Under the pieces are notes generated by a model. The model was not told the DNA's origin. It ran no database searches and was given only the letters and a program-made list of their open reading frames with translations. Both the position numbers and the translations under genes were made by a program. Below are positions 56,336 through 64,000 of a stretch of 64,000 nucleotides of DNA, in pieces (within the stretch, counting starts at the first letter, position 1; each line of letters opens with the position of its first letter). The stretch comes from an uncultured Paracoccaceae bacterium (lineage in GTDB: Bacteria; Pseudomonadota; Alphaproteobacteria; Rhodobacterales; Rhodobacteraceae): contig CANMTD010000007.1 of the NCBI GenBank assembly GCA_947500775.1, positions 62,001 to 126,000 on the forward strand, read 5' to 3'.

Positions 56336-57388
56336 ATGAACCGCATCCTGAAATCGGCAGCTTTTGCCGTTCTGACCGCAACCGCCGGCACCGGTGCCGC
56401 CTTTGCCCAGGAGGTGACGCTGCGGTTTCAGCATTTCGTGTCGCCACTTTCGGCGAACCCAAAACATTTCATCGAACCCTGGGCCAAGAAGGTCGAGGCA
56501 GAGTCGAACGGCCGGATCAAGGTCGAGATTTACCCCTTCATGCAATTGGGCGGCAAAGCCCCCAGCCAGTACGATCTGATCCGCGACGGCGCGATTGACG
56601 GCGGCTGGGTGATCCCCGGCTATCAGCCCGGCCGCTTCCCCGAGGCCGAGGCGCTGGAACTGCCGTTCATGGGCACCAAATCCGCCGAAGAGGCCAGCAA
56701 GGCCGCCTGGGTCTATACCCAGAAACACCTGATGGATGATTTCGCCGATGTCCATGTGATCGCCGCGCATATGCACGGCCGCGGGCTGGTCCACAAAAAG
56801 GGCCCGGCGATTGCCACGGTCGAAGATTTCAAAGGGTTGAAACTGCGCGGCCCGTCGCGCCCGGCCACCCTGTTGCTGAAAAAACTGGGCGCCACGCCGG
56901 TGGGCATGCCGGTGCCGTCCTTCCCCGAGGCTTTGTCGAAGGGTGTTGTCGATGGCGGCGTGATCACATGGGAAATGTCGCCCAGCCTGAAACTGGACGA
57001 ACTGACCGACAGCCATACCGATGTGGCCGGTGACCGGTCGCTCTATAACCTGTATTTCATCTGGGCGATGAACAAGGCGAAATACGACAGCCTGCCCGAT
57101 GACCTGAAAGTGGTGATCGACGCGAACTCGGGCTTTTTCGCCTCGGCCTGGGCCGGGCGCGCGCATGATACCGGCGATGTCGAAGGCCGCGCGGCGATGG
57201 TCGCCTCGGGCAACGAAATCGCCGAGCTGAGCGCAGCCGAAACCGACCGTATCAAGGCGCTTGGGGCCGAGGTGACCGCCGACTGGATCGCCGAGATGAG
57301 CAAGCGGGGCCTGGATGCCGCGGCATTGGTCGAGGATGCGCAGGCGGCGGTTCAGGTGACGCGGGCCGCTGTTCCGGCCGCCAACTGA
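56336..57388 (+). CDS. TRAP-type transporter substrate-binding protein (DctP family)
   Basis: 350 residues from the ATG at 56336 (GGAGG upstream), with a signal peptide ending AAFA-QE. The DctP fold is visible: LRFQHFVSPLSANPKHF, KVEIYPFMQLGG, DGGWVIPGYQPGRFPE, then GLKLRGPSR with the conserved carboxylate-binding Arg and a Pro-rich hinge. It binds an organic acid in the periplasm for uptake. No dctQ or dctM membrane genes lie beside it, so its partners are elsewhere. A strong terminator follows. Confidence 0.93.
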   Translation: MNRILKSAAFAVLTATAGTGAAFAQEVTLRFQHFVSPLSANPKHFIEPWAKKVEAESNGRIKVEIYPFMQLGGKAPSQYDLIRDGAIDGGWVIPGYQPGRFPEAEALELPFMGTKSAEEASKAAWVYTQKHLMDDFADVHVIAAHMHGRGLVHKKGPAIATVEDFKGLKLRGPSRPATLLLKKLGATPVGMPVPSFPEALSKGVVDGGVITWEMSPSLKLDELTDSHTDVAGDRSLYNLYFIWAMNKAKYDSLPDDLKVVIDANSGFFASAWAGRAHDTGDVEGRAAMVASGNEIAELSAAETDRIKALGAEVTADWIAEMSKRGLDAAALVEDAQAAVQVTRAAVPAAN

Positions 57389-57409
57389 TCAAAGTCATCA
57401 AAGCTTTGG

Positions 57410-57437
57410 AAAGCCGTCCCTTTGGGGGCGGCTTTTT
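57410..57437 (+). terminator. terminator after the TRAP binding protein gene
   Basis: AAGCCGTCCC (57411-57420) pairs with GGGGCGGCTT (57425-57434, one mismatch/wobble) around a four-base loop and ends in a T-run (57433-57437). It lies 22 bases after the stop and touches the stop codon of the convergent rsmD gene. Confidence 0.85.
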
Positions 57438-58002
57438 ATTGTGGGGTGTGGCGCAGAATGTTGATCCAGGTATCCCCGTATTTGCGCTGATCCAGCAGAT
57501 CAAAGCCTTCGGGGGCGTCCTGCGCAGTGTTTTCTTCCCAGACGATCAGCGCGTCCCCGGCAATCCATCCACCGTTCAGCGCGGCGGACAGCGCCTTGCC
57601 GCCCAGCCCCTTGCCATAGGGCGGGTCCAGAAAGATCAACTCGTACGGGGGCCCCTGCACCTCGCCCAGCCGGGTTGCGTCGCGGCGGATGAAGGTGGTC
57701 GCCTCTTGCGCGCGGCATTTGTCGATGTTTTCGCGGATCAGGTTGCGGGCTTTGGTCCCGTCATCGACGAATGTCACATGGGCCGCGCCGCGCGACAGCG
57801 CCTCCAGCCCCAGCGCGCCGGTGCCCGCGAACAGATCCAGCACCCGCGCGCCCGTGACCGGATCGCCGTAACCGCCGTTCAGCAGCAGGTTGAACAGGCT
57901 TTCGCGGACCCGGTCGGTGGTGGGGCGCAGATGGGCGCCCGCGTCGCCCTTGCCGACCGAGGCAAGGGTCAGCCCCCGATGCTTGCCCGCGATGATCCTC
58001 AC
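57436..58002 (-). CDS. rsmD: 16S rRNA (guanine-966-N2)-methyltransferase
   Basis: A 188-residue Rossmann-type methyltransferase. It has MRIIAGKHRG at the start, the family's RPTTDRVRESLFN, the SAM-binding VLDLFAGTGALGLEAL and the catalytic LIFLDPPYGKG. It methylates G966 of 16S rRNA. The start overlaps the flavoprotein gene stop by four bases. Confidence 0.95.
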   Translation of the reverse strand: MRIIAGKHRGLTLASVGKGDAGAHLRPTTDRVRESLFNLLLNGGYGDPVTGARVLDLFAGTGALGLEALSRGAAHVTFVDDGTKARNLIRENIDKCRAQEATTFIRRDATRLGEVQGPPYELIFLDPPYGKGLGGKALSAALNGGWIAGDALIVWEENTAQDAPEGFDLLDQRKYGDTWINILRHTPQ

Positions 58003-59210
58003 GCGCGCAGCAATCCTTTGAGGTCGGTTGCGGGATCGGCAATCAGATCGGGTGCGGGGGATTTGCCCGCCTCAAGCAGCCGCTTGCCGATCATGTAGGC
58101 GCGCGGATCGTTCATCGCGTCGACAGCCAGCAACTGGTCCCCGGCGTAATACCAATGCGACAGCGATCCATCCTTGTCGCCGTGCCGGATCACCACCTTG
58201 TCGTACCCGGTGTTCAGCCCGGCGATTTGCAGTTTCACGTCATATTGGTCGGACCAGAACCACGGGAAGGGGGCATAGTCCTTGTTCGCGCCCAGCATGT
58301 TGTCGGCCACCAGTTCGGCCTGATCAATGGCGTTCTGCACGCTTTCCAGCCGGATACGCGCGCCCTTGTAGGGAAACGAGGCGCAATCGCCCGCCGCCCA
58401 GATCGCAGGGTCCGAGGTGTGCCCCTGCGCATCCACCGCGATCCCATTGTCCAGAAACAGTCCGACGGTTTCGGCCAGTTCGGTCGCGGGCGAAATGCCG
58501 ACCCCGACGATGACCATATCAAGGTCCAGTTCGGTGCCGTCGGTCAGAACCGCGCCCGAAACATCGCCTTCGCCCAGCAGTCGGTCCAGCCCGACGCCTT
58601 CGCGCAGGTCGACGCCATGCGACCGGTGCAGATCGCGGAAATAGGCCGAGGTTTCGGGGGCCGCCACCCGTTGCAGGATGCGCGGCGCCATTTCCACCAA
58701 TGTGACCTGCATCCCCAGCTTGGCGCAGACGGCCGCCGCCTCCAGCCCGATATAGCCGCCGCCGACGATCAGCACCTTGGCGCCCTTGACGCAGGCCGGG
58801 GCCATTGCATCGACATCCGACAGGGTGCGCACCACATGCACGCCACCCAATTCGCCGCCGATGGCGCCGGGCAGACGCCGGGGCACCGATCCGGTGGTCA
58901 GGGCAAGCTGGTCATAGGCAATGGCCTTGCCACCCGCGATGACCATCTTGTCGGCCCGGTCGATGGCCACCGTGGTTTCGCTGAGATGCAGGTCGATGCT
59001 GTTGTCTTCGTAGAATGCGGCGGGGCGCAGATACAGCCGCTCTTCCTCCATGTCGCCCAGCAGATAGGCTTTTGACAGGGGGGGGCGTTGATAGGGGGGG
59101 ACCGGCTCTTCGCCGATCAGGGTCACCTGCCCGCTAAACCCCTGGCTTCGCAGGCGTGCGACCAATGCGCTGCCGGCCTGTCCGGCCCCGACGACGACGA
59201 TATGAGACAT
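57999..59210 (-). CDS. FAD-dependent ferredoxin/rubredoxin-type reductase
   Basis: 403 residues from the ATG at 59210. FAD and NAD(P)H Rossmann motifs are VVVGAGQAGSALVARL at residue 5 and VLIVGGGYIGLEAAAV near residue 150; IWAAGDCASFP near 270 is the second FAD motif. PPYQRPPLSKAYL is typical of the oxygenase-coupled ferredoxin reductase group (as in P450 and dioxygenase systems). No oxygenase or ferredoxin is adjacent, so the partner is unknown. Confidence 0.9.
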   Translation of the reverse strand: MSHIVVVGAGQAGSALVARLRSQGFSGQVTLIGEEPVPPYQRPPLSKAYLLGDMEEERLYLRPAAFYEDNSIDLHLSETTVAIDRADKMVIAGGKAIAYDQLALTTGSVPRRLPGAIGGELGGVHVVRTLSDVDAMAPACVKGAKVLIVGGGYIGLEAAAVCAKLGMQVTLVEMAPRILQRVAAPETSAYFRDLHRSHGVDLREGVGLDRLLGEGDVSGAVLTDGTELDLDMVIVGVGISPATELAETVGLFLDNGIAVDAQGHTSDPAIWAAGDCASFPYKGARIRLESVQNAIDQAELVADNMLGANKDYAPFPWFWSDQYDVKLQIAGLNTGYDKVVIRHGDKDGSLSHWYYAGDQLLAVDAMNDPRAYMIGKRLLEAGKSPAPDLIADPATDLKGLLRA

Positions 59211-59296
59211 TGAATTGCGCTCCGTTGACTGGCACGTTCCCGCAGGGAGCCTATATCTGGTGAACACTGAAACGCAACGCGCGAAAAGGGACGGAT

Positions 59297-59785
59297 ATGA
59301 CAATTTCTGTAGGAGAGACGCTGCCCGAGGCCAGCTTTGTAACGCTTGGGGCCGAAGGACCGGTAGAGGTATCGCTGTCTGACAAGATCAAGGGCCGCAA
59401 GGTCGTGATCTTTGCGGTGCCGGGCGCCTTTACCCCGACCTGCCATTCGGCCCATGTGCCCAGCTTCATGCGCACCATCGGCCAGTTCACCGACAAGGGC
59501 GTGGACGAGGTGATCTGCGTGTCGGTCAACGATCCCTTTGTGATGAAATCCTGGAGCGAGGCAACCGGTGCCGGGGCCGCGGGCATCACCATGCTGGCCG
59601 ATCCCGAAAGCAGCTATACCACCGCGATCGGCATGAATTTCGACGCGCCGCCTGCGGGGCTGATCGCGCGGTCGAAACGCTATGCGATGCTGGTCGAAGA
59701 CGGCGTTGTCACCGTGCTGAACCAAGAAGAAAGCCCCGGCCAATGCGAAATCTCGGCCGGTGAATCCCTGCTGGGCGCGATCTAA
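59297..59785 (+). CDS. peroxiredoxin (Prx5/hybrid type)
   Basis: A 162-residue thiol peroxidase. The peroxidatic Cys lies in VPGAFTPTCHSAHVPSF (about residue 49); a second Cys near residue 151 (GQCEISAGE) may resolve it. Prx5-type enzymes reduce alkyl hydroperoxides with glutaredoxin or thioredoxin. It is divergent from the flavoprotein gene and ends at a hairpin shared with the convergent mechanosensitive channel gene. Confidence 0.95.
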   Translation: MTISVGETLPEASFVTLGAEGPVEVSLSDKIKGRKVVIFAVPGAFTPTCHSAHVPSFMRTIGQFTDKGVDEVICVSVNDPFVMKSWSEATGAGAAGITMLADPESSYTTAIGMNFDAPPAGLIARSKRYAMLVEDGVVTVLNQEESPGQCEISAGESLLGAI

Positions 59786-59793
59786 GGGGTTTC

Positions 59794-59818
59794 GGGCATC
59801 CCCGGCGTGGGGGTGCCC
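59794..59818. terminator. bidirectional hairpin between convergent genes
   Basis: GGGCATCCCC (59794-59803) pairs with GGGGGTGCCC (59809-59818) around GGCGT. It lies nine bases after the peroxiredoxin stop and nine bases before the channel stop, so it can serve both genes. No long U-run. Confidence 0.55.
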
Positions 59819-59826
59819 GGTTTGCC

Positions 59827-60603
59827 TTATGCCTCGGCGCGGATGACGGTTTGCGTGGGGAACGGAATGTCGATCCCTGCGGCGTCGAACCCTTCTTTGA
59901 CGGCGCGGGTCAGGGCGAATTTCAGGTCCCAGTAATCGGCGGCCTCGCACCAGACGCGGACGGTGAAATCAACGGAACTGTCGCCCAGATTTGTGACCTT
60001 TACGAAAGGCGCCGGATCGCTGTGCGCGCGGTCGTCATCGGCGATACAGCCCTGCAGGATGGTTTCGGCCTTTTTCAGATCCGCGCCATAGGCCACCCCG
60101 AACACCAGATCGACCCGGCGGGTGTCGTGGTAGGAATAGTTCACGATAGCCGATGAAAAGACATCACCGTTCGGGATGATGATCTGAACGTTGTCCGGTG
60201 TGGTCAGTTCGGTGGTGAACAGGGTCACGGCGGCCACGGTGCCGCTTTTGCCTGCGGCTTCGATGTAGTCACCCACCTTGAACGGGCGGAACCCGATCAG
60301 CATCACGCCTGCGGCCACATTGGACAATGTCCCCTGCAGCGCCAGACCAACGGCCAGACCCGCCGCACCGACCAATGCGGCCAGCGATGTGGTTTCAATA
60401 CCGAACCGGCCAAGGATAAAGATGATGGCAAAGGCGATGATCGCATAGCGCACCATGCTGCCGAAAAACCGGGTCAGCGTCAGGTCGAACCGATCGTCCC
60501 GTTCGCCAATCTGTTCGATTTTCTGCTTGGCGAACCCGCCCAGCCACAACGCCACCCCGGCGATGACAAGGGCGGTCACCACATTCATCAAAAGATCCAT
60601 CAT
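59827..60603 (-). CDS. small-conductance mechanosensitive channel (MscS family)
   Basis: A 258-residue channel of MscS length. Three membrane helices precede the cytoplasmic beta domain; the pore helix is AGLAVGLALQGTLSNVAAGVML and the beta domain begins FKVGDYIEAAGKSGTVAAVT. It releases solutes on hypo-osmotic shock, in keeping with a saline habitat. The start may be at residue 2 or 3 of the tandem Met pair. Confidence 0.94.
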   Translation of the reverse strand: MMDLLMNVVTALVIAGVALWLGGFAKQKIEQIGERDDRFDLTLTRFFGSMVRYAIIAFAIIFILGRFGIETTSLAALVGAAGLAVGLALQGTLSNVAAGVMLIGFRPFKVGDYIEAAGKSGTVAAVTLFTTELTTPDNVQIIIPNGDVFSSAIVNYSYHDTRRVDLVFGVAYGADLKKAETILQGCIADDDRAHSDPAPFVKVTNLGDSSVDFTVRVWCEAADYWDLKFALTRAVKEGFDAAGIDIPFPTQTVIRAEA

Positions 60604-60637
60604 CGGGCGTGCTCCAATTTGTTCTGCGTTGCCGCGC

Positions 60638-60934
60638 TCAGGCGGCCAAAGCGTCCAGTTTCCGGGCCAGCTTTACGTCCAATGGGCCAAGTCCGCCAGC
60701 GTCATGCGTGGTTAACGTGACGACCACGGTTTTGTAAACATTCGACCATTCGGGGTGATGGTTCCATTTTTCGGCCCAGATCGCGGCGCGGGTCATGAAA
60801 CCGAAGGCCTCGATGAAATTGGCAAAGGCGAAAGTCTTGGTGATGGCATCGCGGCCTTCGACCATCTGCCAGCCCGCGTTCAGCAGCGGCGGCAGGTCGG
60901 TGTCGCGTTCGGCAGGGGTCAATGGGTCGCTCAT
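60638..60934 (-). CDS. phhB: pterin-4a-carbinolamine dehydratase
   Basis: A 98-residue enzyme with the signature [21 protein letters not shown], containing the active-site histidines His59 and His60 region, and [13 protein letters not shown]. It recycles the pterin cofactor of aromatic hydroxylases. Its start overlaps the stop of the upstream acyltransferase-like gene by four bases. Confidence 0.95.
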   Translation of the reverse strand: MSDPLTPAERDTDLPPLLNAGWQMVEGRDAITKTFAFANFIEAFGFMTRAAIWAEKWNHHPEWSNVYKTVVVTLTTHDAGGLGPLDVKLARKLDALAA

Positions 60935-62115
60935 TGGTCTTCCTCATTGGTTTTGCGGAACGGACCATAGGCGGTCAGCACCTCGATTTCCTGATCGACC
61001 GCGTTGCGTTCGGCGCACAGGTATTCTTCGATCGCCTTGGCAAATCCGGCGTCGGCCACCCAATGCAGCGAATGGGTGGTGACCGGCAGATAGCCGCGCG
61101 CCAGTTTGTGGTCGCCCTGTGCGCCCGCCTCGACCCGGGTCAGCCCGTGGGCAATGGCAAAGTCGATGGCCTGATAATAGCACGCTTCGAAATGCAGGCA
61201 GGGGTGATCTTCGCTGCAGCCCCAGTATCGGCCATAAAGCGTATCGCGTCCGATGAAATTCAGCGCGCCCGCCACATAGCGCCCGTCGCGTTCGGCCAGC
61301 ACCAGCAGGATATCGTCGCGCAGGCTGTCCTGTGCGATGTCGAAAAACTGCCGCGTCAGATAGGGCGCGCCCCATTTGCGCGCGCCGGTGTCCTGATAGA
61401 AGGTCCAGAAGGCATCCCAGTGTTCGGGTTCGATCTGGTCCCCGGTCAACGCGATGATCCGCCCGCCAAAGCCCTGCGCGGTCGCGCGTTCCTTGCGGAT
61501 ATTCTTGCGTTTGCGCGACGACAGGTTGCCCAGAAAATCGTCGAAATCGGCATAGCCGTCGTTTTCCCAGTGAAACTGCTGGGTCACGCGGTGCATCAGC
61601 CCCATCTGGCGGCCTGCTTCGGCCTCTTCTGCGGTGCAAAATGTGATGTGCAGCGATGACAGTTCGTTTTCCGCGGTCAGTTGCACCGCGCCCTGTACCA
61701 GCGCCGCCTGCGCGGTTTCAAGGTGATCGGGATGGGCCAGCAACCGGCGCCCGGTGGCGGGGGTGAAGGGCACGGCGATCTGCAGTTTCGGGTAATACTG
61801 GCCGCCCGCGCGTTCGTAGGCGTGGCTCCAGTTGTGATCGAAGATGTATTCGCCCTGGCTGTGGCTTTTGGCATAAAGCGGCGCGGCCCCGATCATCAGA
61901 TCGCCCCGCCATGCGGTCAGATACTGAGGTTGCCAGCCGGTGCCGGGACCGACCGATCCGCTGGCCTCAAGCGCATCCAGAAACCGGTGGGTGGTGAACG
62001 GGTCATTCGGTCTGCCGCCATCGGCCGCTTCGGGGCAGGCGCAGGCATCCCACTGGCTGGCAGATATGCCGGACAACGTGGGTATGATCCTGATTTCGAT
62101 CGTGGTTTCAGACAA
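60931..62115 (-). CDS. GNAT/FemAB-like acyltransferase (DUF482 type)
   Basis: A 394-residue protein of the peptidogalycan-type/FemAB-like family: [40 protein letters not shown] and [22 protein letters not shown] are its conserved parts. It has a two-lobed GNAT fold and probably transfers an acyl or aminoacyl group; no substrate is known. It is coupled by overlap to phhB and is preceded by a 51-base gap from the glycerophosphodiesterase gene. Confidence 0.9.
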   Translation of the reverse strand: MSETTIEIRIIPTLSGISASQWDACACPEAADGGRPNDPFTTHRFLDALEASGSVGPGTGWQPQYLTAWRGDLMIGAAPLYAKSHSQGEYIFDHNWSHAYERAGGQYYPKLQIAVPFTPATGRRLLAHPDHLETAQAALVQGAVQLTAENELSSLHITFCTAEEAEAGRQMGLMHRVTQQFHWENDGYADFDDFLGNLSSRKRKNIRKERATAQGFGGRIIALTGDQIEPEHWDAFWTFYQDTGARKWGAPYLTRQFFDIAQDSLRDDILLVLAERDGRYVAGALNFIGRDTLYGRYWGCSEDHPCLHFEACYYQAIDFAIAHGLTRVEAGAQGDHKLARGYLPVTTHSLHWVADAGFAKAIEEYLCAERNAVDQEIEVLTAYGPFRKTNEEDQ

Positions 62116-62166
62116 ACATTCAACCCCTGTTCCGCCCGCAGTAAGATGGGCTTATCTGGGCGCGGG

Positions 62167-62940
62167 TCAACCACCCGGGTGGTCTGCGGCATAGCCTTCG
62201 AAGGTGATATTGTCGGCAATGCGGCGTGCGTCGGCCTCTTGTGCCTTGGACCTGATCGTCCAGCACAAGATTGCAGCACCTTGTGCTTTCAGCTCGGCCA
62301 CCCGTGCGCGGGTCAGATCGCCCGCCTGATGGCTGATGAAACAGGCGCCGGTGCGGTCATAATCGGGGATGGCGCGCAGGTCGTCGCGGCGGGCGTCACT
62401 CAGCAGCGACCAATCTTCGGCGTTGTAATCGCAGGTGATCAGCCCGCGCGGGATATCCGGCGCGGCCTGTGCCAATGCGGTGACCGAATGCGGGTTGAAC
62501 GACATCACCGCGACATCGCCGCTATAGCCGCGCAATGCGTCCGCCACCGCCTGTTCCAGCGCATGGGTATTGGGGCCCATGTTGCCGTCCTGATCCTTCA
62601 CCTCGATCAACAGGGGCACCTGTCCGGCCACCTGTTTCAGCACCGCCGCCAGTGTCGGAATGCCCGCGCCGTCCCCATACAGCAATGGCAGGGATTGCAG
62701 GGCATCGGCGGTGCGCCCGGCAATCGGGCCGCGTTCCCCGGTCAGGCGCCCCAGATCATAGTCGTGAAACACCATCGCCACGCCATCAGAGGACCGCTGA
62801 ATGTCGATCTCGATCCCGTATCCGGCGTCAATCGCGGCCTGAATGGCCGCGATTGAGTTTTCCGGGCGTCCGGCGGTTTTGTCGTGATACGCGCGATGGG
62901 CCAGCGGCAGGCGCAGGAAAGACCGGGGCAGGGCGGTCAT
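62167..62940 (-). CDS. glycerophosphodiester phosphodiesterase
   Basis: A 257-residue TIM-barrel enzyme. The GDPD motif AHRAYHDKTAGRPENS (catalytic His) is at the N-terminus, followed by GIEIDIQRSSDGVAMVFHDYDL with the metal Glu, Asp and second His, and LIEVKDQDG. It hydrolyses glycerophosphodiesters to glycerol 3-phosphate. No signal peptide, so it acts in the cytoplasm. It overlaps the RidA-family gene by four bases. Confidence 0.94.
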   Translation of the reverse strand: MTALPRSFLRLPLAHRAYHDKTAGRPENSIAAIQAAIDAGYGIEIDIQRSSDGVAMVFHDYDLGRLTGERGPIAGRTADALQSLPLLYGDGAGIPTLAAVLKQVAGQVPLLIEVKDQDGNMGPNTHALEQAVADALRGYSGDVAVMSFNPHSVTALAQAAPDIPRGLITCDYNAEDWSLLSDARRDDLRAIPDYDRTGACFISHQAGDLTRARVAELKAQGAAILCWTIRSKAQEADARRIADNITFEGYAADHPGG

Positions 62941-63401
62941 CGGATTTCAAAGATGCCTTCGATTTCGACCGCAACCCCGAATGGCAAAGAGGCCGCGCTG
63001 ACCGCGGACCGCGAATGCCGCCCGGCGTCGCCCAAAGCTTCGACCAGAAAATCCGAGGCGCCGTTGATCACCTTGGGCTGATCGCCGAAATCGGGGGTGG
63101 AGTTCACGAACCCGGTCAGTTTGACGACGCGGACCAGCCGGTCGATGTCGCCGCCGCAGGCCATTTTCAGCTGGGCCAGCAGGCTGACGGCGCAGGCTTT
63201 GGCGGTCTCGGCGCCTGCCTCGGTCGCCATGTCGTCGCCCAGTTTGCCGGTGATGAAGGCGCCATCCTTCATCGGCACCTGACCCGAAACAAAGACCAGA
63301 TCGCCCGAGATCACATAGGGCACATAGTTCGCGGCGGGGGCGGGTGCGTCGGGCAGGGTGACGCCCAGTTCGGCCAGCCGGGTTTCAATTGCGCTGCTCA
63401 T
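62937..63401 (-). CDS. RidA-family (YjgF/YER057c) protein
   Basis: 154 residues from the ATG at 63401; a longer upstream frame is out of context. It has the YjgF-like fold of the longer branch: PYVISGDLVFVSGQVPMKDG, then FVNSTPDFGDQPKVINGASD and SRSAVSAASLPFGVAVEIEG. The catalytic Arg of RidA near the C-terminus (here in HSRSAV) is present. RidA enzymes deaminate reactive enamines. Four-base overlap with the phosphodiesterase gene. Confidence 0.92.
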   Translation of the reverse strand: MSSAIETRLAELGVTLPDAPAPAANYVPYVISGDLVFVSGQVPMKDGAFITGKLGDDMATEAGAETAKACAVSLLAQLKMACGGDIDRLVRVVKLTGFVNSTPDFGDQPKVINGASDFLVEALGDAGRHSRSAVSAASLPFGVAVEIEGIFEIR

Positions 63402-63471
63402 ATCCGCATTCCTTTGTCCAGTGAATCGCCCGCAGGCTAGCGGGGGCGGGCAGCCGGGGAAAGCCCGGAAA

Positions 63472-64000
63472 TCACCCCTCGCGGAACGCCTTGTTGAAAT
63501 AGTCGGACAGCGGTTTGACAAGATAGCCCATGGGCGTGCGGTCATTGGTGCGCATGAAGGCCTCGACCGGCATGCCGGGCAGGATTTTCAACGCGCCCAG
63601 CTTTTCCAGCTCGCCCTCTTCCAGAACGATTTCGGCCCGGTAATAGGTGGCCTGCGTGCGGTCATCCTGAAACGCATCCGCCGATACCTGCACGACCTGA
63701 CCGTTCAATTCGGGGGTGGTGCGGCTGTCGAAGGTGGAAAACCGCAGCACCACGGTCTGCCCGACATAGACCTGATCGACGTGGATCGGTTCGATCCGTG
63801 CCGCGATCACCAATGGCCGGTCCTGCGGCACCAGATACATCACCGGATCGGCGGCGCGGATCACCGACCGGGGGGCAAAGACCGTCAGGTCATAAACGAT
63901 GCCCGACACCGGCGCCCGGATTTCCAGCCTGTCCAATTGTTCCAGCAGCGACTGGCGCCGTTCGGCCAGTTCCAATTCGCGGTATTGCAGGTCGCGCAAC
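63472..64000 (-). CDS. type I secretion HlyD-family membrane-fusion protein (partial)
   Basis: The frame continues past the right edge; only the last 176 residues are visible. It holds the end of the coiled-coil hairpin (ELAERRQSLLEQLDRLEIRAPVSG), the lipoyl-like half motif and the beta-barrel domain (RIEPIHVDQVYVGQTVVLRFSTFD), ending with LPGMPVEAFMRT and the cytoplasm-proximal GYLVKPLSDYF typical of type I secretion adaptors. Its ABC transporter partner is expected upstream, beyond the window. Confidence 0.92.
   Translation of the reverse strand, partial: LRDLQYRELELAERRQSLLEQLDRLEIRAPVSGIVYDLTVFAPRSVIRAADPVMYLVPQDRPLVIAARIEPIHVDQVYVGQTVVLRFSTFDSRTTPELNGQVVQVSADAFQDDRTQATYYRAEIVLEEGELEKLGALKILPGMPVEAFMRTNDRTPMGYLVKPLSDYFNKAFREG

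Overview
The window is a high-GC chromosomal stretch whose gene content points to an alphaproteobacterium of the Rhodobacterales, probably the Roseobacter group. The evidence is the mreB-mreC-mreD-mrdA-rodA cell-wall cluster, a DUF2794 gene, the mreB-linked KpsS-like gene, a DUF6478-like gene and many short four-base stop/start overlaps. Almost all of it is single-copy chromosomal housekeeping DNA. No rRNA, CRISPR array or intact mobile element was seen; the one tRNA is tRNA-Gln(UUG).

Layout. (1) 1-8.4 kb, minus strand: three consecutive genes for exported DUF11-type repeat proteins. The last encodes a protein of more than 1,700 residues, with Ig-like/SdrD-like repeats followed by what looks like an outer-membrane beta-barrel, and it runs off the left edge. 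(2) 8.7-13.7 kb: arsenic/metalloid region. An intact ACR3 arsenite exporter and its ArsR are flanked by two different arsenate reductase genes (thioredoxin type and glutaredoxin type), each reduced to an N-terminal and a C-terminal piece by an internal deletion. Divergent from it is an ArsR, YraQ-type permease, small thioredoxin and metallo-beta-lactamase-fold operon. (3) 13.7-16.2 kb: an AT-richer patch with four unrecognised genes and a scrap of an IS3-type transposase, ending at the 3' end of tRNA-Gln. (4) 16.3-20.9 kb: capsule export and Kdo synthesis operon (kpsT, kpsE, kdsA, phosphohexomutase). (5) 21-26.6 kb: nhaA, a second ArsR/permease pair, a uracil-DNA-glycosylase-like gene, an SseB-like gene, ghrA and a glyoxalase-fold protein. 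(6) 26.8-34.9 kb: the rod-shape/elongasome operon read leftwards from mreB, with a KpsS-like gene and asd read rightwards. (7) 35-64 kb: mixed housekeeping genes, including a membrane LytTR regulator, carbonic anhydrase, leucyl aminopeptidase plus NlpC/P60, folC-accD, two tandem CPBP proteases, ilvD, fadH, a cinA-like/sfsA/map block, a lone TRAP binding protein, rsmD, a peroxiredoxin, an MscS channel, phhB, a glycerophosphodiesterase, RidA and, at the right edge, a type I secretion adaptor.

How it fits together. The Kdo synthase lies inside the capsule export operon and a KpsS-type Kdo transferase lies at mreB, which suggests a Kdo-linked surface polysaccharide. Together with the large surface-protein cluster, much of the window concerns the cell surface. 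The arsenic locus can export arsenite, but neither local reductase looks able to reduce arsenate. Points I consider worth checking first are the surface-protein cluster, the paired arsC remnants, the permease/thioredoxin/MBL operon whose MBL lacks the first metal-binding histidines, and a likely small RNA with a strong terminator at 40.24-40.37 kb. All calls were made by reading the sequence; no database search was run.
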